A stretch of DNA of 64,000 nucleotides from Pedobacter sp. (GTDB lineage Bacteria; Bacteroidota; Bacteroidia; Sphingobacteriales; Sphingobacteriaceae): the NCBI GenBank assembly GCA_031119475.1, contig JAVHXV010000007.1:124001-188000 (forward strand), read 5' to 3'. A model generated the notes under the pieces. It had not been told where the DNA came from and searched no databases. It saw only the letters and a program-made list of their open reading frames with translations. The position numbers and the translations under genes were made by a program. Positions 39,622 through 48,497 of the stretch are shown piece after piece. How positions within the stretch are numbered: position 1 is the first letter of the stretch; every line of letters starts with the position of its first letter.

Positions 39622-42519
39622 ATGAACAAAATCTTTACTAAAGTCATGATTATGTTTTGTATGTTGATGGTAACTGCGGTTGCTGTTCACGCACAAAATA
39701 TTATTGTTAGCGGTAGGGTCACCGACAAGCTGACGAAAGAGCCGATCCCGGGCGTAAACGTGTCCATAAAGGGAAAAACGATAGGCTCTTCTACTGATGC
39801 CAATGGACAGTTTTCTTTCAGCACTTCAGAACGTCCTCCTTTCACATTGGTCATTTCCTACATCGGCTTTACTTCGATCGAAAGAGAAATCTCCACAGGT
39901 ACGACCGGACTTTCTTTTGAACTCGAGAGCGGTGCTATTTTAGGACAGGAAGTTGTAGTTTCTGCTTCAAGAACACCTGAGCGGATCTTGGAATCGCCAG
40001 TTTCTGTAGAACGGATCAGTTCATCAGCCATTAAAGAGCTTCCTGCCGCGTCATTTTACGATGCCATCAACAACCTCAAAGGTGTAGAAATGAGCACGCA
40101 GAGTATGACCTTTAAATCAATCAATACCAGGGGTTTCAATGCCAATGGAAACGTCCGTTTCAATCAATATATTGATGGAATGGACAACCAGGCACCAGGT
40201 CTGAATTTTGCTGTTGGAAATATCGTAGGCCTTTCTGAACTGGATGTCGATAACGTAGAGTTATTGCCAGGTGCTGCGTCTGCCCTGTATGGTGCAGGTG
40301 GTATCAATGGTACCCTGTTGATGACGTCTAAAAATCCTTATCAATATCAAGGTGCAAGCTTCCAATATAAAACAGGCATCAACCACGTAAATGATGATGC
40401 TAGCGGACAAGGCCTTCAGGAATTTAAGCAATTGGATGTACGTTTGGCCAAGGCATGGGATAGATTCGGATTTAAGACTTCCTTCTCTTTCCTACAGGCC
40501 AAAGACTGGACGGCCACCGACAACCGTAACTTTGACCGCACCGCACGTCAATTGAAAGATGGCGACAGGAGCAGTGATCCTAATTATGATGGGATCAATA
40601 TTTATGGCGATGAGATCAATGCCAACTTGCGTACAACCGCCCAATCATTTGAACAGGGCGTTCGTGCCGCATTGTTAGCTGGTTCTGGAGGCGCTTTTGA
40701 TGCCAGGGCGGTATTGGGCTTGGTGCCTGCCGGATCAAGTTATCCGACTTATGTAGCCTTTATCAATGCCAATGTTCCGGCTCCACTGCGTGCAGCTACG
40801 ATCAGCCAATATCTGCCATTCTATTTCGGCCTAAATTCTCCTGGTGTGCTGCCAAATCAATTTGTGTCGAGGACCGGTTATGCAGAAACTGACCTGGTTG
40901 ATTATGATACCAAATCTTTAAAGACATCAACTGCCCTGCACTACAAATTTACCAATACCATCCAGGCCATTGCACAGGCAAACTGGGGTACAGGTACTTC
41001 GGTTTATACAGGGACCGACCGTTATTCTCTGAGGAATTTCAAGATCGGACAATATAAACTGGAACTGAAAGGGGAAGACTTCTTTTTAAGGGGATATACC
41101 ACCCAAGAGCGTTCAGGTGAAGCCTACAATGCCACCATTTTAGGAACGTTCATCAATGAGGCCTGGAAGCCTTCTGCAGGCCAGACCGGATGGTTTGCCC
41201 AGTACCTTAATACGTATTTGGGATCGAGGATTGCCGGACAAAGCGATGCGATTGCACATTCATCGGCAAGGGCAACTGCCGATCAGGGCCGTTTGCTTCC
41301 GGGTACGCCTGGCTTTGAAACTGCCAAGAACACCATCGCATCAAAAACCATTGGCCCGGCTAATGGCGCTAAATTCAATGACAAAACCAATATGTACCAC
41401 TATGAGGGTATGTACAATTTCTCGAACGCCTTGAATAATGTGGTAGACCTTCAGGTAGGAGCTTCTTATCGTGATTATTTCTTGCACTCAGATGGAACCA
41501 TCTTTGACGATGCCACCCGTGATATCGTGATCAATGAATACGGCGCATTTGTACAATTGGGTAAGAAATTCGGCGAAAAGTTCAAGATGACCGTAGCTGG
41601 ACGTTATGACAAGAGCGAAAATTTCGAAGGAAGGATTACCCCTCGTATCACTGGTGTATGGACAGTGGCCAAAAACAATAACATCAGGGCTTCTTTCCAG
41701 ACCGGTTACCGTAACCCGACTACGCAAGACCAATATATTGACCTGGCTGTAGGTGGAGGTTCAACCCGTTTGATCGGTGGTTTGCCAGAGTTTATCAATA
41801 AATATCAACTGAATACCAATAAAGGAGTTACAGCCGCCAGTTATAGGGCTTACCTCGCATCAGGAGCTGCAACAGGAACTTCTAATCCAGCTTTGCTTCA
41901 GGCCTATACCTTTGATGCCGAAGGCCTTCGTCCTGAAAGCGTGAAATCTTTTGAGTTGGGCTATAAAGGATTGGCTACAACTAGCTTGTTGATCGATGCC
42001 TATGCTTATTATAACATCTACAAAGATTTTATTGGTGGAATTGATCTATTCCAAAATCCAACCACTACCGCAGTGAAATTTAGTGTTCCCGTTAATCTAG
42101 ACGGAGAGGTTAAATCTTATGGTGGTGCAATAGGATTAGATTACCAAGTTGGTAAATTTAACTTGAATGGTAATACTTCATACAATAAGTTAAGCGATAC
42201 CCCAGCTGGTTTCGATAATAACTTTAATACCCCTGAATGGAGATTTAACGCAGGTATCGGAAGTAGGGAGATCGTGAAAAACTTTGGATTTAACGTACAG
42301 TACCGTTGGCAGGATTCGTTCTACTGGAGCTCAACATTTGCAACAGGAACTGTTCCGGCCTACTCAACTGTAGATGCCCAGGTTAACCTTAAAGTGCCTT
42401 CAGTTAAATCTGTGATCAAATTAGGTGGTGCAAATATCTTTAATAAATATTATACCACTTCGTTTGGTAACCCAGAAGTTGGAGCACTCTACTATCTGTC
42501 ATTCACATTTAACCCTTAA
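39622..42519 (+). CDS. TonB-dependent receptor with N-terminal carboxypeptidase-regulatory-like domain
   Basis: Signal peptide, VSGRVTDKLTKEPIPGVNVSIKGKTIGSSTDANGQF, plug domain, beta-barrel ending ALYYLSFTFNP. Confidence 0.93.
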   Translation: MNKIFTKVMIMFCMLMVTAVAVHAQNIIVSGRVTDKLTKEPIPGVNVSIKGKTIGSSTDANGQFSFSTSERPPFTLVISYIGFTSIEREISTGTTGLSFELESGAILGQEVVVSASRTPERILESPVSVERISSSAIKELPAASFYDAINNLKGVEMSTQSMTFKSINTRGFNANGNVRFNQYIDGMDNQAPGLNFAVGNIVGLSELDVDNVELLPGAASALYGAGGINGTLLMTSKNPYQYQGASFQYKTGINHVNDDASGQGLQEFKQLDVRLAKAWDRFGFKTSFSFLQAKDWTATDNRNFDRTARQLKDGDRSSDPNYDGINIYGDEINANLRTTAQSFEQGVRAALLAGSGGAFDARAVLGLVPAGSSYPTYVAFINANVPAPLRAATISQYLPFYFGLNSPGVLPNQFVSRTGYAETDLVDYDTKSLKTSTALHYKFTNTIQAIAQANWGTGTSVYTGTDRYSLRNFKIGQYKLELKGEDFFLRGYTTQERSGEAYNATILGTFINEAWKPSAGQTGWFAQYLNTYLGSRIAGQSDAIAHSSARATADQGRLLPGTPGFETAKNTIASKTIGPANGAKFNDKTNMYHYEGMYNFSNALNNVVDLQVGASYRDYFLHSDGTIFDDATRDIVINEYGAFVQLGKKFGEKFKMTVAGRYDKSENFEGRITPRITGVWTVAKNNNIRASFQTGYRNPTTQDQYIDLAVGGGSTRLIGGLPEFINKYQLNTNKGVTAASYRAYLASGAATGTSNPALLQAYTFDAEGLRPESVKSFELGYKGLATTSLLIDAYAYYNIYKDFIGGIDLFQNPTTTAVKFSVPVNLDGEVKSYGGAIGLDYQVGKFNLNGNTSYNKLSDTPAGFDNNFNTPEWRFNAGIGSREIVKNFGFNVQYRWQDSFYWSSTFATGTVPAYSTVDAQVNLKVPSVKSVIKLGGANIFNKYYTTSFGNPEVGALYYLSFTFNP

Positions 42520-42540
42520 CGGAAAACGACAAGTTAAAAC

Positions 42541-42578
42541 GCCCTGTAGCAAGAAGATATTGCTACAGGGCTTTTTTT
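42541..42578 (+). terminator. Intrinsic terminator after TonB-dependent receptor
   Basis: GCCCTGTAGCA / TGCTACAGGGC perfect 11 bp stem, 9 nt loop, T run. Confidence 0.9.
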
Positions 42579-42699
42579 ATGGACAGGTTTCAGGAAAAAA
42601 GACCAGAAAAAAATGGAGATTTCTGGGATTTTTAATAAGTTTATCCCTACTCCAATAGACAATTAAAGATGCAGGGAGTAACGAAGAAAGCAGTTTAAT

Positions 42700-45165
42700 A
42701 TGGAAGACGAAAATAACAAAGCCCCTGAAGAAAAAATTATAGCCGATACCAATGCAGAAGAACTTATTCAGCACCTGAATAATCCTGTAACTGCTTTAAA
42801 ACCAATTGTTAAAGAATACCTCAGTTCTGTAGCTGGCGTAAAGAAGGAAGGTAACAAGTTCTACTTTTCTGATGGGAATGCCAAAGTAGAGGTCAGGGTA
42901 GTGAGCGATGAAATCATTAGGGTAAGATTAGCGCCACAAGGTGTTTTTTTAGCAGATTTCTCTTATGCCGTACCTGTGGTAGACCAAAAAGTGACAACTT
43001 TTAATCTGGAAGAGCACGACGATTTTTATGCCATTTCGACCAATACCATTACTTGTAGGGTAAGCAAGGCCGACTTTTTGATTTCATTTGTCGACAATTT
43101 CTCTGGCAAAGTCATGAGCAGTGACAGCACGCCCATGCATTGGGAAGAAAATGTGGAGTTTGGTGGCTATTACGTTTACGCAACCAAAAAAAATAATGCC
43201 GAAGAAAATTTCTTTGGACTGGGCGATAAATCAGGCAACATGAATTTGCGCGGCAGGAAATTCCAGAACTGGAACACTGATGCCTACTCTTTCGGTTGGG
43301 AACAGGATCCGCTCTATCGCACCATTCCGTTTTATGTTGGGATCCATAATAATGACGGCTATGGCATATTCTTCGACAATACTTTCCGCTCATATTTTGA
43401 TTTCGGGCGTGAAGACGACCAGAAGACAAGTTTTTGGGCCGATGGTGGAGAAATGCAATACTATTATATCCACGGACCGCACATGATGGATGTGGTGAAG
43501 CGTTATCAAACATTGACTGGTACCCATCAGCTGCCTCCAAAATGGGCAATCGGTTATCATCAATGCCGTTGGAGCTATTATCCTGAACAGAAAGTACGTG
43601 AAATTGCGGAGGGATTTAGGTCCAGGAATATTCCCTGCGATGCCATCTATCTGGATATCGACTACATGGACGGCTACCGTTGCTTTACCTGGAACAAAAA
43701 GTATTTTCCAGATCCTAAGAAAATGATCAAGGACCTGTCGAACATCGGGATGAAAACTGTAGTGATGATCGATCCTGGAATCAAGGTAGATGATAATTAC
43801 TGGGTATTCAAAGAAGGAAAGGAAAACAATTTTTTCTGCCGAAGAAGCGATGACTACTTTATGGAAGGCCATGTATGGCCCGGCAGGTGTCAATTCCCTG
43901 ATTTTACCAATCCAAAAGTACGCGAATGGTGGGGAGGACTTTATAAAGAATTGGTAGACCTTGGCGTAGCCGGATTTTGGAACGACATGAATGAACCGGC
44001 TGTTTTTGGCTCCGGAACTTTCCCGAATGATGTAAGGCACCACTTCGATGGGCATCGAGGCTCACACCGTAAGGCACACAACATCTACGGTATGCAGATG
44101 GTGCGTTCAACTTACGACGGACTAAAAAAATTACAGCGAAATAAAAGACCATTCACCATTACCAGGGCTGGCTATTCGGGAATGCAGCGCTATGCCTGTG
44201 TATGGACAGGGGACAATGTGGCCACTTGGGAGCACTTGAAACTGGGCAATATTCAATGCCAAAGAATGTCTGTATCTGGTGTGCCATTCGTAGGAACAGA
44301 TATTGGTGGCTTTAGTGGAGAGCCCGATGGCGAACTTTTTACGCGATGGATCCAGCTCGGTACATTTTCACCTTTCATGCGCGCCCACTCAGCCGGAGAT
44401 ACGGCAGAACGTGAGCCTTGGAGCTTTGGCGAGCCTTTTACAAGCATCAACCGGAAATTTATTGAACTGCGGTATCGGCTGATGCCCTATATCTATTCAG
44501 TTTTTTGGGAACATCACCGTTACGGTTTCCCTATCCTAAGACCATTGGTCATGCTGGAACAGGAAAAAGTAAGCAATCATTACCGACAGGATGAATTTGC
44601 TTTTGGCGATAAGCTCCTGGTCTGCCCGGTATTGGAAAAAGGTGCAACTTCCAGGATCGTGTATCTGCCCAAAGGACAATGGTATAACTTCTGGACCAAT
44701 GAAGTGCTGATTGGGGAGAATGAATATGGAATCGATGCACCACTCGAAAGTATGCCCTTGTTTGTGAGGGCAGGCGCAGTGATCCCAGAATATCCGGTGA
44801 TGCAATATGTTGGCGAGAAACCCATTGATGAAGTACTGCTCAATATCTATTATGCAGATCATGAGGTAAATTCCTTTTTGTTTGAGGACCACGGGGATAC
44901 CTTTGCCTATGAGCAGGACATTTACCTGGAAAAGAAATTCAGCGTGAAAGGGGATGGCAAAAGTTTGCTGATCGAACAGAGCGTGGAAGGTTTATACACG
45001 CCCAACTATGAATATTACGATTATCAGGTGATCGGCTTACCTTTCAGCATCGGCAAAATTTTCGTTGATGATCTGGAAATCACTGATTTCAGTTTCGATG
45101 CGCATCAATCTTTGAAATTTAGATCAAATAAAAATTTTATGCACATTAAAATAATTGGTAGCTAG
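42700..45165 (+). CDS. Glycoside hydrolase family 31 (alpha-glucosidase type)
   Basis: FGLGDKSGNMNLRGRKFQNWNTD, GFWNDMNEPAVFG, WTGDNVATWEHLKLGN. Confidence 0.94.
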   Translation: MEDENNKAPEEKIIADTNAEELIQHLNNPVTALKPIVKEYLSSVAGVKKEGNKFYFSDGNAKVEVRVVSDEIIRVRLAPQGVFLADFSYAVPVVDQKVTTFNLEEHDDFYAISTNTITCRVSKADFLISFVDNFSGKVMSSDSTPMHWEENVEFGGYYVYATKKNNAEENFFGLGDKSGNMNLRGRKFQNWNTDAYSFGWEQDPLYRTIPFYVGIHNNDGYGIFFDNTFRSYFDFGREDDQKTSFWADGGEMQYYYIHGPHMMDVVKRYQTLTGTHQLPPKWAIGYHQCRWSYYPEQKVREIAEGFRSRNIPCDAIYLDIDYMDGYRCFTWNKKYFPDPKKMIKDLSNIGMKTVVMIDPGIKVDDNYWVFKEGKENNFFCRRSDDYFMEGHVWPGRCQFPDFTNPKVREWWGGLYKELVDLGVAGFWNDMNEPAVFGSGTFPNDVRHHFDGHRGSHRKAHNIYGMQMVRSTYDGLKKLQRNKRPFTITRAGYSGMQRYACVWTGDNVATWEHLKLGNIQCQRMSVSGVPFVGTDIGGFSGEPDGELFTRWIQLGTFSPFMRAHSAGDTAEREPWSFGEPFTSINRKFIELRYRLMPYIYSVFWEHHRYGFPILRPLVMLEQEKVSNHYRQDEFAFGDKLLVCPVLEKGATSRIVYLPKGQWYNFWTNEVLIGENEYGIDAPLESMPLFVRAGAVIPEYPVMQYVGEKPIDEVLLNIYYADHEVNSFLFEDHGDTFAYEQDIYLEKKFSVKGDGKSLLIEQSVEGLYTPNYEYYDYQVIGLPFSIGKIFVDDLEITDFSFDAHQSLKFRSNKNFMHIKIIGS

Positions 45166-45169
45166 GTCC

Positions 45170-45493
45170 ATGATCAAGAAACTAAGGTTCATTTATATCC
45201 ATCATTTCAAGTTGATGGCCTGCTTGAACCTTAGTCTCAGTATTTACCTCACGTATCTATTTACGTTTAAAGGATTCAATCACATTGATCTTTACGAAAT
45301 CGTGATTGCTTTTAAACTCATCGGACATGGCCTTACCTTATTGATCGAGAAACTGTTTTTCTCTGGAAGATCCTTTTATTATCGGAACCTAGGCTTAAGC
45401 TACACAAGGATTTTTACGGTCTTCTATGGGCTGGACGGGATTGTTTTCTGTCTGCTTTTCTATCTGAATTACCTATGCAGGAGCTTTATATAG
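45170..45493 (+). CDS. Small membrane protein upstream of and overlapping an ABC ATPase
   Basis: 107 aa, several hydrophobic segments; start ATG 45170; 3' end overlaps the ATPase start. Confidence 0.6.
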   Translation: MIKKLRFIYIHHFKLMACLNLSLSIYLTYLFTFKGFNHIDLYEIVIAFKLIGHGLTLLIEKLFFSGRSFYYRNLGLSYTRIFTVFYGLDGIVFCLLFYLNYLCRSFI

Positions 45494-46125
45494 ATAGTGT
45501 CCATCACCGATTTGGAGATCGGGAAGTGCTGAGCAGTGTATTCCTCAACTGCAAGGTTGGCGAAATTGTGGGCGTACTGGGAAGGAATGGCTCAGGAAAA
45601 TCGACCTTGCTTAAAATTATCTTTGGAGAATTACGGCCTAGGTTTATGCATTTAAAAGTTGATGGGACAGTTGTTAACAAAGGTTATCTCACCCGTGAGG
45701 TTGCCTATCTGCCCCAGGCCTATTTCATCCCCTATTACCTAAAGATTGATCAGCTGATTGCCCTATTTTCAAATCGATATCGAGAACAATTGTTGGAGAT
45801 AAATGTTGTAAGGTCTAACTTAACAGAAAAATTAGGGAATTTGTCTGGTGGAAGCAGAAGATTCGTGGAAGCCTTGCTGATAATCTATAGCGATGCAAAA
45901 TATGTACTGTTGGATGAGCCTTTTTCGCAAATGGCACCCATGATGGTCGATGATCTGAAAGCCCATATCCGCAAGTTTAGCGTTGAAAAGGGATTTGTCA
46001 TCACAGATCATTATTATCGGGAAATATTGGACATATCATCGCGCATAGTGCTCATCCATAATGGATGTAACTATGCCATCAACCACAATGATGACCTGAT
46101 CGTACATGGATATTTGCCCGACTAG
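45475..46125 (+). CDS. ABC transporter ATP-binding protein
   Basis: Walker A GRNGSGKST, signature LSGGSRR, Walker B YVLLDEPF, H-loop VITDHYY. Confidence 0.9.
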   Translation: MQELYIDSVHHRFGDREVLSSVFLNCKVGEIVGVLGRNGSGKSTLLKIIFGELRPRFMHLKVDGTVVNKGYLTREVAYLPQAYFIPYYLKIDQLIALFSNRYREQLLEINVVRSNLTEKLGNLSGGSRRFVEALLIIYSDAKYVLLDEPFSQMAPMMVDDLKAHIRKFSVEKGFVITDHYYREILDISSRIVLIHNGCNYAINHNDDLIVHGYLPD

Positions 46126-46162
46126 ATTAATAAAACAATCAAATAACTATCTTTAAAAGCAA

Positions 46163-48166
46163 ATGGCCACTACCAAAAAGAAAGAGACAAAAGTTGAAGT
46201 AATGGCAAAAAAGGATAATCCGTTTGACGCCTATCAAAAAAGTGTATGGGCCCATACTCTATTCACAGACTTCGACGTTGCACTTTTTATTTCGGGAAAA
46301 CACTTCCGTCTATACGAAAAAATGGGGGCGCACCTGTTGGAGGTAAATCAGACAAAAGGTGTCTATTTTGCGGTCTGGGCGCCAAATGCACAGCGCGTAT
46401 CGGTGATAGGCGATTTTAACGCGTGGAGCAGGGAAAGCCATCAATTGTTCAAACGGCTTGACGAATCTGGCATTTGGGAAGGTTTTATACCCCATGTTGG
46501 CAAAGGGGAACTGTACAAATATTCGATCAAAGGTTTTGATGGGGAGGAGCGGGAAAAAGGCGATCCTTTTGCGCTACGTTGGGAGCATCCGCCGCAAAAA
46601 GCTTCCATTGTTTGGGATACCGAACATTCTTGGAAAGATAAAAATTGGCTACGTAAAAGGCCCAAATCAAATGCGCTTGACAAGCCGATTTCTGTTTATG
46701 AACTTCATTTGGGTTCATGGCAACGAGATCCAAGTCATCCAGAACGGATTTTAAGCTATGGGGAAATTGCAAATAGTCTGATCCCTTACATCAAGGAAAT
46801 GGGCTTTACGCATGTAGAATTTTTGCCCATCATGGAATATCCCTATTACCCGTCGTGGGGCTATCAGATTACCGGATACTTTGCGGCAAGCTCGAGGCAC
46901 GGCAGTCCACAAGATTTGATGGAGCTGATCGATCGTTTGCACCAGCAAGATATTGCAGTGATTTTGGATTGGGTGCCTTCACATTTCCCTGGAGATGCAA
47001 ATGGACTATTTAATTTTGATGGAACGCATCTATATGAGCACGCAGATATGCGCAAAGGTTTCCATCCCGATTGGAAGTCGTACATTTTTAATTATGACAG
47101 GAATGAAGTGCGCTCCTTTCTGGTCAGCAATGCTATGTTCTGGCTGGATAAATATCATGCCGATGGAATTAGGGTAGATGCCGTGGCTTCCATGCTATAT
47201 TTTGATTTTTCGAGAACGCCCGATCAGGCCGGTACCAACGAATATGGTGGAAGCGAAAATTTAGGGGCCATCCAGTTTCTCAAGGACATGAACGAAGCTG
47301 TTTATGGGAATTTTAGTGGCGTGCAGACCATTGCCGAAGAAAGCAGTACATTTGATGGCGTTACCCGGCCAGTGTATGCGGGCGGATTGGGCTTCGGCAT
47401 GAAATGGATGATGGGCTGGATGAACGATACGCTCAAATATTTCAAGCATGATCCCATCAATAGAAAACACCACCATCATCAATTGACGTTTAGCCTGTCT
47501 TATGCCTTTACAGAGAATTTCATGCTGCCGTTTTCACATGATGAAGTTGTTCATGGCAAATCATCAATGATCTATAAGATGCCCGGCGATGAGTGGCAGA
47601 AATTTGCCAATCTGAGGACATTGTATGCCTACATGTTTACGCATCCGGGAACTAAATTGTTGTTTATGGGGAATGAATTTGCCCAGACCAATGAGTGGAA
47701 TTTTGACGAGTCGCTCAATTGGGACCTGCTCCAACATGCACCACATCTTGGGATTCAGCAATTGGTAAAATTACTCAATCGATTATATACCACCGAACCA
47801 GCACTGTACAAAGACCAGTTTAGCTACGACAGTTTTGAGTGGATCGATGCCGACGATATCGACAACTCGGTTTATATCTACAGCAGAAAATCTTCAAACC
47901 CAAAAGATACCTTGGTCATCGTACTTAACCTTACGCCAGTATACAGGCCCGATTTTAGGGTTGGCCTTCCAAAAGGAAAATGGGAAGAAATATTGAATAC
48001 CGACTCGACAGCATTTTATGGATCGGGAAAGCTGAATGAGGGCGTATATACTACAGAAAACATTCCATCACACTACCAACAGCAGTCTATTATGATCCAA
48101 GTGCCACCGTTGGCCGTAACTGTGTTTAAAAAGGTTAAACTAAAAAATGGTCGACAGAAGATTTAA
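46163..48166 (+). CDS. glgB: 1,4-alpha-glucan branching enzyme
   Basis: CBM48 region YFAVWAPNAQRVSVIGDFNAW, HLGSWQRD, GIRVDAVASMLYFD, LPFSHDEVVHGK. Confidence 0.95.
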   Translation: MATTKKKETKVEVMAKKDNPFDAYQKSVWAHTLFTDFDVALFISGKHFRLYEKMGAHLLEVNQTKGVYFAVWAPNAQRVSVIGDFNAWSRESHQLFKRLDESGIWEGFIPHVGKGELYKYSIKGFDGEEREKGDPFALRWEHPPQKASIVWDTEHSWKDKNWLRKRPKSNALDKPISVYELHLGSWQRDPSHPERILSYGEIANSLIPYIKEMGFTHVEFLPIMEYPYYPSWGYQITGYFAASSRHGSPQDLMELIDRLHQQDIAVILDWVPSHFPGDANGLFNFDGTHLYEHADMRKGFHPDWKSYIFNYDRNEVRSFLVSNAMFWLDKYHADGIRVDAVASMLYFDFSRTPDQAGTNEYGGSENLGAIQFLKDMNEAVYGNFSGVQTIAEESSTFDGVTRPVYAGGLGFGMKWMMGWMNDTLKYFKHDPINRKHHHHQLTFSLSYAFTENFMLPFSHDEVVHGKSSMIYKMPGDEWQKFANLRTLYAYMFTHPGTKLLFMGNEFAQTNEWNFDESLNWDLLQHAPHLGIQQLVKLLNRLYTTEPALYKDQFSYDSFEWIDADDIDNSVYIYSRKSSNPKDTLVIVLNLTPVYRPDFRVGLPKGKWEEILNTDSTAFYGSGKLNEGVYTTENIPSHYQQQSIMIQVPPLAVTVFKKVKLKNGRQKI

Positions 48167-48497
48167 GTTCCATAAAAACAACCAAAGCGAATGGTACCTT
48201 GAACTGCCCGAGTGGTCTGGTGATCCAGCCGACCTCCAGATGGTTGAAGGCGCTGATCAATGGCTCGATTTGTTGGCCCAAAATAAGAATCAAGTCGTGG
48301 TGAGGCTTTCAGACCATCATTTTGAAGGGGCAGAAATTTTGACACTCATTCGCCTTAGAGATGCAAATTTAGGCGGTGGAGGTTATTACTATCTTGAAAA
48401 CTACCGGGATAGTCTGGTTGGCATCAAGCTTTGGCTGTGTGAGGTTACGCGATTTGTGTTCGATCAAATCCCTCAAAAGATTTATTTTCTGGTATAG
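48147..48497 (+). CDS. Hypothetical protein, possibly DUF6717-like
   Basis: 116 aa ORF overlapping the glgB 3' end: FKFHKNNQSEWYLELPEWSGDPADLQMVEGADQWLDLL; family assignment from memory only. Confidence 0.6.
   Translation: MVDRRFKFHKNNQSEWYLELPEWSGDPADLQMVEGADQWLDLLAQNKNQVVVRLSDHHFEGAEILTLIRLRDANLGGGGYYYLENYRDSLVGIKLWLCEVTRFVFDQIPQKIYFLV

Noticed and set aside
43390-44055. 221-aa minus-strand ORF inside GH31
   Set aside because: Fully antisense to a strongly supported CDS; no recognisable domain; typical shadow ORF.
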